Positions 54,519 to 64,000 of a DNA stretch of 64,000 bases are shown here, piece after piece. The stretch is from the NCBI GenBank assembly GCA_012656075.1, contig JAAKBF010000107.1:1-64000 (forward strand). The letters run 5' to 3'. Each line of letters opens with the position of its first letter. The first letter of the stretch is position 1. Below the pieces are notes generated by a model, which saw nothing but the letters and a program-made list of their open reading frames with translations, was not told where the DNA came from and did no database searches. This DNA is from Phytophthora hibernalis (lineage: Eukaryota > Oomycota > Peronosporomycetes > Peronosporales > Peronosporaceae). The translations under genes were made by a program, and so were the position numbers.

Positions 54519-57500
54519 CTACAAAATCTCGATTGCGTCGTCTTCGTCGTTTTCGCCGTTTTCGTCACTTGCGGCGCGTGTGGCTACGTCATTCCCATTC
54601 ACCGCTGCGTTGTCGCTGGATGCTTTTGGGGGATCTTCATCATCCGAATCCAAAAGCTCGATGAAGTCGCTGTTGCTATCCACGGTAGTCTGCGGACTTG
54701 CTGCAGACGCAGGTACCGGTGTTGTGGCAGCGGCAACCTTGGAGTCAACGGCGGTAGCCGGCGCATTGGCACTAGGAGGATCGGGGGTTGTGTTGCCATT
54801 AGAGTTCACCGGAATCAAAGGCAGCCCTTTTTCTTTCGCGATTTCATTGCGGAGCCAAATGTCGTTGTGCAGATCGATATCACCAGGAAGCTTGTTCAGT
54901 TTGAGCCACTTGAGAGTCTCCACCTTACTCATTGCACTAATGATATCAGTCAGCTGAGAGTTGACCTCAATGGCCAGCGTAGCTCCACACTCCTCCGCCT
55001 TGCGTTTGAGGTCTTGACAGCCTTTAATACCTCGCCGAAGCACGAGTAAATGCCGATCACTTAATTTCATGGCCAATCGCTCTTGCAGGCGAACCTTGCC
55101 GCTATCTCGGCTTGCTGGCGCGCAAGCTGCTGGCGTCGTTGCTCAGCCAAAAACTCAGTGTTCTGTTTCTGCTGCTGATCGAACATGACCTTCAGATGAG
55201 GAGGCAGTACTCGGCTATTCGGGGTATCTGTGGTCGGGGGAATAGGACCCGCCCCAGTTGGACCGACTTTTCGAGCTGCTGCTGCTGCTGCCGCCGCCGC
55301 GGCCGCCGCTGCATTCGCAGTTGAAGGATGCACTGGGATTGTCGTTGACGGTATTGTTCCTGGATCGGGACGCGAGGCATGAATGGATATCCGCCAGTTG
55401 CCGGGAGTTCTGTCGGAGGAACTGCCCCAGAAGTTGATAGCGAGTGCTTGCAATAACAGCATTCAATCGACGAGGGCACCGGGACATGCGTAGTAGAGGT
55501 CGGATAAATTTCGTTCGGTACACGACAATGATCGCACTGCTTCATCAGCATTCCCTCACGGCTAATGAGGTGACTTCCTCCGCTCCGCAATTTCTGCACT
55601 GCCTTGAAGTACTTGTGGCCCTCCAAAATCTCTTTCTGCTCATCAGGTGAACACTGTTGATCCAAATCCTCTTCGAACATCGTCTCTTGCTCAAACCAAT
55701 CAATGATGCATCTCCTGTCAGCCAACATGCCGGCAGCGCTGACTCCATCCCCTTGTCAGTTGTGGTGGAAGCAGTGGTAGCTCTGTCTCGCATTTCCGTC
55801 AAGATACCCTCAAGAACTGAATCTTCGTGGGGGATTGCCTGGACAGCTAGTTCTTCGTCGTCCGCTGCCTTGCCCTGGGCGTGTAGCAACGAATCTTCGA
55901 AGTCACCAATGTCAAAGTACGTTTGAAGCTCCGAGGTCATAAACTTTCTCTCGGTCGTTTTTTCATCCACAATACGCTTCGCAACACCCTCTTTGCGAAT
56001 TTGCAAGTCATATACTTTCTTCTCCATTGTGCCCATAGTCACGAAGCGGTACACAAACACCGGTTTTGTCTGGCCAAAACGATACGATCGACACATGGAC
56101 TGAGAGTCGTTGCATGGGTTCCAGCACACATCAAAGATGATGATTCGGTTGCCAGCGCAAAGGTTGATTCCCTCTCCGCCTGCTTTCGTCGAAATCATAA
56201 TCAAATCGACATCCTCTTCCAGATCGTTAAACTGGGCAATCTGACGGAATCGGTCTTGTTGTGGTGTGCTTCCATCAATCCGCAAGTAATTCAGTCGCTT
56301 AGAGTGGCGACGCTGGTACTTGTTGTGTTTGCCGATGATCATCGCAATTGTGTTCAGTGTAGGAATACTCTGGGAGAAAATAATCACACGGTCCCCAACA
56401 TCCTGGCACCCTGACAGGAGCTCCATGAGGATAAGCATTTTGCCACTAGCTTCGAGTTGATTCGGGACGTAATTCTCCATGAAATCCTGGGCGAACTTAA
56501 GACGATGCCAGCCGTCGTCGGTCTGTGGTGGTTTCGGTCTACCACTGCTGGGTGCGTCCAGCATATTCAAGAGAGCCGCCTCCCTTTCATCGTCGTCATC
56601 GACATTGCCAACGCGCGGGCCGCGTGGCCCCGGGCGTGCTCTTGACCCAGATGCACTAGAGCTGGGTACAGCGTCATACGGATCAAAATCGTTGCCACCA
56701 TCTTCGACACCAAAATGTCCGAAACACCACGGCGCTTTGATTTCTTGCTGGCTCCGTTGCGTTCCTCCTCTTCAAGTCGTCTATAGGTTTCATATATGAC
56801 ATCAGGGTGGTTCGAGATAGCAAGCGCAACGTGGTAGCCTCCAAGAACATCCACTTTACCAGAGTTTCCTCGGACCGGGACACCACGCTGGAGAAAAATG
56901 CGGTACAGCTCAGCCTGTGCATCAGTCAGTTTGCACATCAGCACATACTCCTTTTTGGGTGGTAGTTGTTTGAAGAGATATTGCTGGTCACGACGAAGCA
57001 CCAGCGGCTTCAACTCACGGGTCAGAACAAACGCACGCCGTCGAGCCAATCGCAAGTCTGCATCGGAGCTATCAATGCACTGCCCGTTCGTTATCGGGGC
57101 TACGAATCGGTTTTTGAACTCGTCCAGAGATCCGAGGTAGTTTGGTCGCGCAAAATTAACCATCGTCCAGTATTCTTCGAGGTGATTTTGCAATGGGTAG
57201 CCTGTCAAGATGATGCGTCGCGTCGTCTTAACATGTGCCAGAGCCTGAACCATCTTCGATTTGTGATTGCGAACACGATGTCCTTCATCCAGCACGATGA
57301 GATCCGGGCCAGGATCACACAAACACGCGTAGACCTTTTTGATCAAGTGGGCGTACTTCTGGTTGCCGGCCGCAATTTTCTGCTCGCCACTGGACTGCAG
57401 CACCAGTAGGCGATAGAGCTCGTAGCCCATGATCAAGATGCCGCCGCGCTTGTGCCAGCGCTTCACGACGTGCACACGATCACTCATCTTCTTTTCGCGA

Positions 57501-58326
57501 CTGGACTCCAGCGTAAACAGTCCCAGACGTCGGGCTTCCTTCTTACCCAACCATTTAACCACCTCCGCTTCCCAGTTACGCACACAAATGGTCGGTGCCA
57601 GGATGAGCACATGTTCGTGTCTCGGGCCTAAATCTCCGTCTTCATCGAGCGTCGTCTTGCTAAGAAAGGCCTGCACCGTCGTGATAACCTGTAGGGTCTT
57701 TCCCAGACCCATGAAGTCTGCTAAAACACATCCAAAACCCTGAGGTTCCTCAGCAACATGGCTCCACAAGAACCTAGCTCCTATAATCTGGTGAGGCTTG
57801 AGTTTCCCCACCAAGTCCTGGTACACAAAGATGGGCGCGTCTTCAGTGCCTTCTTCACCCTCAGGAGGTGTCCCGTCGGACGAAGCAGGGTTGAGACACA
57901 GCGTTTTCTCCTCCTCCTCCTCCTCTTCGGGGACCGCCAATTGGTCCTCCGAGAGGCTGGAGAAGTTGCCTAGAATGGCTTCAATCCTGCTAGCGCGCTT
58001 GGCTTCCGCTTCTCGAGCTCGGAGCGTGTTGTCCTCCAGGTCTTCGTCGTCCATGATATCTGCGATCTTGCGGCGGAGGTTCCAGCGCTCAGCACGCTCC
58101 GACTGATTGTCCTTTCGCTTGCGCTTCTTCCTGGTGCCGTTCAACGTCTTCTCGAGCGTCGAGCGGCGGAAAACGCGCCCTCTTCCTTCTCCGAGTCGCT
58201 CTCCTCCTCCTCTTCTTCATCCTCCTCCTCCTCTTCGTCGTTGCTCTCCTCGTCAGAGGCGTTGGGGTCCCATTCAGCCTCGCTCTCGGAGCCGCTGCCC
58301 AGTTCAATCAGCTCAAGTGCCGACAT
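54519..58326 (-). CDS. ATRX-like SNF2-family chromatin remodelling ATPase
   Basis: About 1270 residues when five missing bases are allowed for (near 58170, 56762, 55749, 55367 and 55096); the length is then divisible by three. The N-terminus is strongly acidic with a Lys/Arg cluster. The ATPase half has LADFMGLGKTLQV (motif I), ILAPTICVRNWEAEV (Ia), LIVLDEGHRVRN (II), and ILTGYPLQNHLEEYW (III). TGYPLQN is distinctive of the ATRX/ARIP4 group. The helicase C half has VIIFSQSIPTLNTIA, YLRIDGSTPQQDR, MISTKAGGEGINLCAGNRII, and SYRFGQTKPVFVYRFV. A Cys pair module follows (KQCDHCRVP, ECCYCKHS), then a 13-Ala run, a Gln-rich coiled coil and an acidic tail. The N-terminal ADD finger of animal ATRX is not present. 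Predicted nuclear; family members deposit or slide histones at heterochromatin. Confidence 0.85.
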
Positions 58327-58330
58327 CGCT

Positions 58331-58347
58331 ACTTGAATGCGGAATGC
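58331..58347 (-). promoter_or_regulatory. Oomycete-type initiator element
   Basis: On the minus strand CATTCCGCATT lies about 20 bases upstream of the ATRX-like start codon and matches the core CATTYYNCAWT of the oomycete initiator region. Two CCAAT-box-like sequences (CCAATCA, near 58390 and 58413 on the plus strand) lie just beyond it. Confidence 0.55.
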
Positions 58348-58546
58348 TTTTGCCCGTCTTCCGACTGAGCTGCCGCCAGATTTTCCACCCAATCATAGCC
58401 GCCACATTTCCATCCAATCAGAGCCGTCTGGGACGAGAGCTCTAATAGTACCGTGGAAGTTCAGCTAGGTGCGTGTAATAATAGACGTTGAAAGCGCGAG
58501 TGAAAATGGGGTGGTTGGCTATTGGCGTCCGGTGCACCCTTGCTAG

Positions 58547-60628
58547 CTACAGTACAAACTCATACAGAACACTCTCGGTCGGTGCGTCCGTGGTCGGATC
58601 GCTTTTAGCCGACGTGCTCTTAGTCGGCGACGTCTCGGTGGACGCAGGGCCCTCCGCCGCCTTCTCCACGGTGTCAGGCGACGTTACACCGTTGTTCGCT
58701 GATTCGGGGGCTACTGCTGCTGCTGTCTCGCTCTCCTTCGCGCTGTTGTCTTCGTCCTTGTTACTCTCAGTATCGCCACTTGCCTCTGATACTGCTGTGT
58801 CGCTCGTGGGCTCAGCTTTCGGCGATCCACTGGTCGGCCCTGGTGACTCCTTATCCGTAGCTCCATGTGCGTCCGTCACATCCTTCCAACTCGCGACGGA
58901 CGCGGTGCCGTCCTCGCTCTGTGTCTCCTTCAATTGCTGCTCCCAGACAGCGGCACTAGCTGTCATGAACGCCTGGTTGGCTGCCAGCGCACGCACGTTC
59001 CGCTCCCTTGTAAGCATCAACTGGTGATAATACGCCTGCACATGCGCTTGTTGTCGTCGCCGCTCCTCCAACGCAGTTAGTCGCTCCTGGATTATTCGAG
59101 GGTCCATGATCCCGCCCTGGAGTGGTATGGTGCTCGGGTCTTCACAACCGGATACACTCATCGACAGGCTGTTGGCGAGCATCACTTGCTGGTGGTAATA
59201 GTACTGCTGAAGCTGTCGCTGATACTCCTCAGCTGCTGCAATCTCCGAATTCACCATCGTGATGTTGGTGTTGTCCGTCTTCGTAGCTTCGACAGCAGCA
59301 CTACTACTGCTATCAGCATCTGCCTCTGGTTCCTCCGCTTCTTCGTCCTGGAGTGACTGCTGGAAGCTAATATTCATTTGCTCCTCTTGTTGTCGTTGCT
59401 GCACACGCATCCGGAAAATAGCCGCCAGTTTTTCTCGCGTTGCGCTGCCCAATCCACCACGTCGTTGAGGAGGTAACAGGGCTGTCTTCGCAGCAGCAGC
59501 AGGCTTGCTGGCCGCCTTGCTGACAGCACCTCCCTTCTTCGGCTTCTTTGCCGGGCTGCGTTTAATCCCCGGGATATTCGCACTTTCGTCCACATCCTCC
59601 GCACTCACGTTCCGTTTTCGCTTGGATTCTCCAGCAACTTCCTTGGTAGCTCTACCTCGAGCCTTGCTCTTCGCGCTAGTACGCTTTTTCGTACGACTGG
59701 GAGTCACTTTCTCTTCCTCCTCCTCGGCGTCTTCCTCCTCGACTTCATCATCCGACGACTCGTTCCCTTGAATCTCCACTTCGAGTACCAAGTCTGCTGT
59801 CTCACCGTCATTTTTGCGCTCGCTGTCCTCATCCGTAGTTCCAACAGCGACTTGAACACGCCTCGGGGTCCGTCGTGCAGGTGAGCGTTGCGCCTTGGGC
59901 GTAATTTTCTTCCCAGTCCGCGGGGACTTCGCAGGCTCCTTCTTCCCTGCTTTGGCGTTCTTGGGACTCTTTCGCACGACGCGTTTCGCCGGCTGTACGT
60001 CCTCAACCTCCACTTCATTGCAGTGTCTCTTCCGATCAGTACTAACACTTCGCAGTGCTCTCCGTGCTGCCTGTCGTGCCTTTGGCGACAACGTCGTCCG
60101 TTTCTTCTGCGTCTTGCTGACTTTGTTCTTGACATATCTCTGCTTCTTCTGGGCAGCCACCTGCTCTTCCGTGGCAAAGAGCGACGTGTGTCCGTCCCAG
60201 CTCCCGTCCTTCTTCTTGGCATCACTGTGGCTGCCGTGAGCTGCAACGTCCTTCAGCGCCACCCACGCGTCGAACCTCGCGTTCCAGCCCATGTAGTGTA
60301 CGAACAGTAGCTGTTTCTCCACGTCCAGGTCCAAGATCTTGGCCTCCGCGTACTGCTCGCCACGGTAGTGCACGTCGATCAGGAGCTGCTGGCCGTGGAG
60401 AGCTGCAGGATCCTCCTCCACCTTTACCTTCTTCCCCTCCTTCTTCTTCTGATTGCGGCTCTTGTTCTTCTCGTCGCCCCCGTTCTCCGTCTGCTTGGGC
60501 GATGTCTTGCGACCTGAGATCTTGGCATTGGACCGTGTGGAGGCGCGTCGCTTGGGCGTAGGCAGCGGCTCCTTCTTCTGCTCCTCTGGCGGCATCGTGG
60601 AGCGTAAAAGTCTCCGCGTCACGTACAT
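58547..60628 (-). CDS. Chromo-barrel / Tudor-knot chromatin protein
   Basis: An intact 693-residue frame. Residues about 78-132 form a chromo-barrel-like domain: LLIDVHYRGEQYAEAKILDL then FVHYMGWNARFDAWVAL. The W-N-x-R-x-D-x-W pattern is typical of MRG15/MSL3/Tip60-type barrels that bind histone tails or nucleic acid. The next 250 residues are highly basic with SP-K repeats (KRSPAKKPKKGG), reminiscent of histone H1 tails, and an acidic block lies at about 290-310. A Gln/Tyr-rich helical region follows (residues 420-560: QRQLQQYYYHQQ, RRRQQAHVQAYYHQ), then a Ser/Thr/Glu tail. ATG at 60628; a second ATG at residue 12 is a possible alternative. It lies head-to-tail with the ATRX-like gene, about 220 bp apart. 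A nuclear chromatin-reader role is likely. Confidence 0.8.
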   Translation of the reverse strand: MYVTRRLLRSTMPPEEQKKEPLPTPKRRASTRSNAKISGRKTSPKQTENGGDEKNKSRNQKKKEGKKVKVEEDPAALHGQQLLIDVHYRGEQYAEAKILDLDVEKQLLFVHYMGWNARFDAWVALKDVAAHGSHSDAKKKDGSWDGHTSLFATEEQVAAQKKQRYVKNKVSKTQKKRTTLSPKARQAARRALRSVSTDRKRHCNEVEVEDVQPAKRVVRKSPKNAKAGKKEPAKSPRTGKKITPKAQRSPARRTPRRVQVAVGTTDEDSERKNDGETADLVLEVEIQGNESSDDEVEEEDAEEEEEKVTPSRTKKRTSAKSKARGRATKEVAGESKRKRNVSAEDVDESANIPGIKRSPAKKPKKGGAVSKAASKPAAAAKTALLPPQRRGGLGSATREKLAAIFRMRVQQRQQEEQMNISFQQSLQDEEAEEPEADADSSSSAAVEATKTDNTNITMVNSEIAAAEEYQRQLQQYYYHQQVMLANSLSMSVSGCEDPSTIPLQGGIMDPRIIQERLTALEERRRQQAHVQAYYHQLMLTRERNVRALAANQAFMTASAAVWEQQLKETQSEDGTASVASWKDVTDAHGATDKESPGPTSGSPKAEPTSDTAVSEASGDTESNKDEDNSAKESETAAAVAPESANNGVTSPDTVEKAAEGPASTETSPTKSTSAKSDPTTDAPTESVLYEFVL

Positions 60629-61103
60629 GGCGCTGCTCTCAGGGTTGGTTGTACTGGTTGGCTGCCTGTCCTCCGAGCCGCGAAAGCTAATGTGGGCGGC
60701 AGTTTATCGTGAAGGGTCGCGGGTTTCGTTGCGGGAAAGCTTCGAAATATAGGGTGATGCAGGGAATTAGTTGTGAGAGGCTACTGTGGAAGTTAATTCC
60801 TGATCAGAAACTTGGATGATACACTTTCGGTATTGCAGGAAAATTAAGTTTAGCTGCGCGGGGTTGAACTTGTCGGAAAGCGATCTTTCTATCGAAATGG
60901 GCACAAAACTGGCAAATAAGAGTAAGCTTCTGAAGTTTTGTGGACCACCTCACGAAGACAAGAAATGGCTACACGCACTTCAACGTGCTGAAGTGTTGAA
61001 GTTGCCATTGTTCAGGTTGGTCGAAGCGATTCTTACGCTATAATACGTCAAGTTAACGGGCGAGAGGTGCGCTCTTATACGACTAACGCAACGGCGAAAA
61101 ACG
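60629..61103. other. Intergenic region
   Basis: Promoter region of the chromo-barrel gene and the 3' flank of the MATE gene. No gene was seen. Confidence 0.4.
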
Positions 61104-62953
61104 TCATGAAAAACGGAGCCGAAACAGGTGAGCAGAGGTCTTCTTTCGACATGTTTGGTACTGTGTCAATTTTACAAGTGCTTTATTACTGCATGATGAG
61201 CGGCTACGGCGAATCGCGATGGAGTGAATCGGTGCTGGGCTCGTGTGGGGGCTACTGGTTGATCCGTACGAGCTCATACGCCGGTGGCCTCGTCTTGTTG
61301 GTGTACCTTTGCCGTCGCAGCCATCGCGAGGCAAGTGGTGTACCCGCTGTGAGGCAGCCGAAAAGAGAGAGCGCACCGGCGTGGGGCTTGCCCTGATTTC
61401 GGGTGTGTCTGGTACGGTGCGCTCCGACTGCCGCACGGCGCGCCGTGCCATTTCTCGCCAGTCAATTCGCCACAGAGTGAGCACCATCAAACTGAACTTG
61501 ACAATCTCGCCGCATACAGCACCCCACCACAGGCCGTGCAGCCCCCAATGCCAAGAAAGCCCCAGTACATAAGAAATTGGCAGCATGGTGAGCCAGGATC
61601 CGGCAGTCGTGATGGCTATCAATGTCGCCGCCAACGACATGGCCTCCACCACGGCCGACATGATAATGTGAAGCCCCGATAGGAACACAGCGAAGCAAAA
61701 GATCGGCATGGTGCCGTCGATGTCTGCTACGACGACAGGGTCCTCAGTAAAAAGCCAATGATCGGGGAGCGGAAAATGTACGTTAGTAGCGCGCACACGA
61801 AGGTTGTGATGCCTCCGAGCAGCGTACTGACGTATAAGGTCTGCTTGGCGGCCGCTGGGCGGTTTGCTCCGAGAAAATTTGCTGACCGGACTTGCATGGG
61901 CAAGCCAAATCCCCAATAGATGCCGAAGGTAAGTCCCCAGAGACTAAACAGGACACTGTTTGCTGCTAGCTTCACCGAACCCATCGATCCTGCTAGTGCC
62001 GAGATCACGTTGTAGACCCATTCATCCAGCGCCTGGTTAATCGTCATTCCAACCGAGAGAGAAACGAAAGTGCGTACACGTTCCCATTGCATGCAAGCTG
62101 CGAGATCGAACCCAGCCCAGGTCTTGCGGTGGTAACCCTTGTACCAGAACCCGTACACGACAAGCGCCACCGGTTGAAAAATCGACGACACGCTCTGGGC
62201 AATAGGCGCACCGATGAAGCCCAGTGCTGGAAACGGTCCGCAGCCGTAGATAAATACATAGTTGGTGACTAACGAGACGCCGACGCTTGCAACGCCAATG
62301 ACTGCCGGTGGCTCCATGATCTCCTGGGACTGAAGGTACTGGCGAAGCGCACAGTAAATGGCCTGCGGTAGAACAGTCGGAGCAAGATAACGAGCATATC
62401 TGTCTGCAAGCAGCAGGACCTCAATATCGTCCGTCACCAATCTCAGCACAATGTCCACGTAGAAGAACGAGATCATCACCGGAATAGACAGTAGCGTGAT
62501 GAAGATCAGCGCCAACTGGAGCCACACGCCCACGAGTGCATAGTTCTTAGCGCCATACGCTTGACCACACAATGTGCAAACCGAAATGGCGAAACCAAAG
62601 ATGAGCATCTGCACCCCGTTCGTCCATACACTCGCAAGAGCGCTAGCCGCCAGCTCCTTTGATCCCAAGTGGCCCAGAAACGCCGTGCTGACTGTGGTGA
62701 GCGAGATACGGCAGAACGTAGTCACACTCACCAGCCAGCCCATGTTCCAGATCGCGCATGATTCCTCGTTGAACGTCGGCAGGGGTTCCTCCAACTCCTC
62801 CTCCTTCAGCGAGGCGAATGTCTCTCCGACCAAGAGTGATGTCCTTTCATCTGCGCCCTTGAGCTCGAGGAGAGGGTCGACCTGCAGCACGATCTTGGCG
62901 TCTGTCCGCCATCGCGACGTGTCGAGCGTCTTGGGGAGGGTGGGCACGGTCAT
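61104..62953 (-). CDS. MATE-family efflux transporter, copy 1
   Basis: About 616 residues. The frame is split only at the five A (61749-61753, plus strand): one more base gives GFFTEDP, which lines up with GFFTRDP in the neighbouring paralogue. It has twelve hydrophobic segments with MATE landmarks: TVSTAFLGHLGSKELAASAL in TM1, ISVCTLCGQAYGAKNY (the CGQAxGA motif), NYVFIYGCGPFPALGFIGAP and ANFLGANRP. Known role: MATE proteins export drugs, metabolites or organic acids in exchange for H+ or Na+, in plasma or vacuolar membranes. The N-terminal 80 residues are hydrophilic; a Ser/Arg-rich cytosolic tail of about 120 residues follows the last helix. Start chosen at the ATG at 62953, because the sequence upstream to 63232 does not resemble the family. 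Confidence 0.82.
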
Positions 62954-63274
62954 GAGAGGTATCGGGACAATCCAGCTAAGGATCTTCTTTGCAGGCAAGC
63001 TCTCGGGATAATAAATGACCACGTGAGTGAACAGCATGCCTAGAAAGTGGTTTCGCTCGCTATCAATACTTAGTACGACGGCTAGGAATTTCCCTGAAAC
63101 TACCTCGAATAGATAAGAAACGTGCGACCAACAGCGCTGCCGTGACGTGGTCACGGACACGACCTCCATTCGCCTGGAACAGATTGAAGGTTTGTGGAAG
63201 CCTTCATATTGCACTGCCGTGGACCATGACAATAAACTGGAAATAGTCCGCCGCGGATTGCAACCAAGTTGAAG

Positions 63275-64000
63275 TTATTCAGTTTCGGTGGTCCACGCCA
63301 AAGATCGCTTCAGCAAGACATGGCTACAGTCTCGTTTAACATTACTGCTCCGGTTGACGTTCTGGATCGCGCTTGCCGAGCCGTATGAATTGTTGCGGTG
63401 TAGATTCCGCTTTGCGCCCGAGTCATTTGTAGCATGGTAGTGATGGTGGATTCGTGGCGGCGTGGAAAGGATAGCCAGCACAGGCGTGGTGCCAGCCATC
63501 GTGGGCGTCGAGGGCAACACAAGCTCGGAACGCAGTAGCACGTCCCCTGCCAGTTCCTCTTCAGTCAGCATGCCTCCCTCCGACTGGATCACGGCACGGC
63601 GAGCCATCTCGCGCCAGTCAATGTGCCACAGCGCCAATGTCATCAGACTAAACTTGACGCTCTCGCCGCAGAGACTGCCCCACCAGAGTCCGTGCAGCCC
63701 ACCGTGCCATTGAAGGCCCATCAAGTACGAGGCTGGAAGCATTACAACCCAGGACCCGACCGTTGTGATCGCCACCAATGTCGTCGCGAGCGACATGGCC
63801 TCCACGACAGCAGACATGATCACGTGCAGGCCGGAGACAAACACAGCAGCACAAAAGATCGGCATGGTGCTGGTGATGGCTGAAACCACAGTGGGGTCAC
63901 GCGTGAAAAAGCCCGCGATCGGGTCGCGGAAAACGTAGGTGAGCATCGCCGACACGAAAGCCGTGAGACCGCCCAGCACGAAACCAACGTGCAGGGTACG
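63275..64000 (-). CDS. MATE-family efflux transporter, copy 2 (5' part beyond window)
   Basis: C-terminal third of a second MATE gene, open to the window edge. TAFVSAMLTYVFRDPIAGFF, TMPIFCAAVFVSGLHVIMSA and GLHGLWWGSLCGESVKFSLM match copy 1 closely through the last helices. The cytosolic tail differs (His/Asn-rich). It stops at 63275, about 320 bp upstream of the copy 1 start, in the same orientation: a tandem pair. The start and the first eight or so helices lie outside the window. Confidence 0.85.
   Translation of the reverse strand, partial: RTLHVGFVLGGLTAFVSAMLTYVFRDPIAGFFTRDPTVVSAITSTMPIFCAAVFVSGLHVIMSAVVEAMSLATTLVAITTVGSWVVMLPASYLMGLQWHGGLHGLWWGSLCGESVKFSLMTLALWHIDWREMARRAVIQSEGGMLTEEELAGDVLLRSELVLPSTPTMAGTTPVLAILSTPPRIHHHYHATNDSGAKRNLHRNNSYGSASAIQNVNRSSNVKRDCSHVLLKRSLAWTTETE

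Noticed and set aside
58547..60628. Long plus-strand frames opposite the chromo-barrel gene
   Set aside because: They are antisense shadows of a gene rich in Lys, Ser and Glu codons.
62954..63232. N-terminal extension of MATE copy 1
   Set aside because: Open frame continues upstream but without family similarity; treated as 5' untranslated or intergenic sequence.
1..64000. CRISPR arrays, operons or prokaryotic signals
   Set aside because: No regularly spaced identical repeats; introns, SNF2, MATE and transposon families mark the window as eukaryotic.

Overview
The window looks like a contig from an oomycete, most likely a Phytophthora- or Pythium-type plant pathogen. The reasons are oomycete-typical gene families (bZIP-like proteins with an NTF2/START-type C-terminus, a transglutaminase-elicitor relic, a PUFA elongase), short introns (39-75 bp), oomycete-type initiator motifs just upstream of two start codons, and a dense, mixed transposon load (Crypton, MULE, piggyBac, mariner, LINE, Ty3/gypsy). 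This is inference from protein families; no search was run.

Layout. 0-6 kb: repeats, with a non-autonomous MULE-type element (710-1897, 9-bp target duplication), a tRNA-like relic and a Crypton copy (3178-5494). 5.9-12.7 kb: host genes on the minus strand, a bZIP-like/START-like gene and a tandem pair of bZIP-like/NTF2-like genes. 12.9-31.9 kb: a transposon graveyard with a LINE fragment, two MULE transposases, a transglutaminase-elicitor pseudogene, a Pack-MULE-like element carrying foreign coding sequence (18070-19738, 10-bp target duplication), a mariner transposase, an NFU1 exon fragment, a second Crypton copy and a SET-domain relic. 32-41 kb: a three-arm hairpin repeat, a TA-flanked 1.15-kb element and a 4.3-kb piggyBac-like element with terminal repeats. 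41.6-42.6 kb: a fatty acid elongase. 43-48 kb: a second piggyBac relic abutting a chromodomain Ty3/gypsy element. 48.6-64 kb: a gene-dense block with two more bZIP-like/NTF2-like genes and a pseudogene, an IQ-motif protein, an ATRX-like SNF2 helicase, a chromo-barrel protein and two MATE transporters, the last cut by the window end.

Two themes connect the pieces. First, the bZIP-like family is locally expanded: four gene copies, one relic and a more distant START-type relative lie within 54 kb. Second, most host genes are broken by single missing bases, mostly at short homopolymers, and read through cleanly when one base is allowed for. Total coding lengths then become divisible by three, so many apparent pseudogenes are probably sequencing errors. 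The transposon copies, in contrast, carry true in-frame stops.
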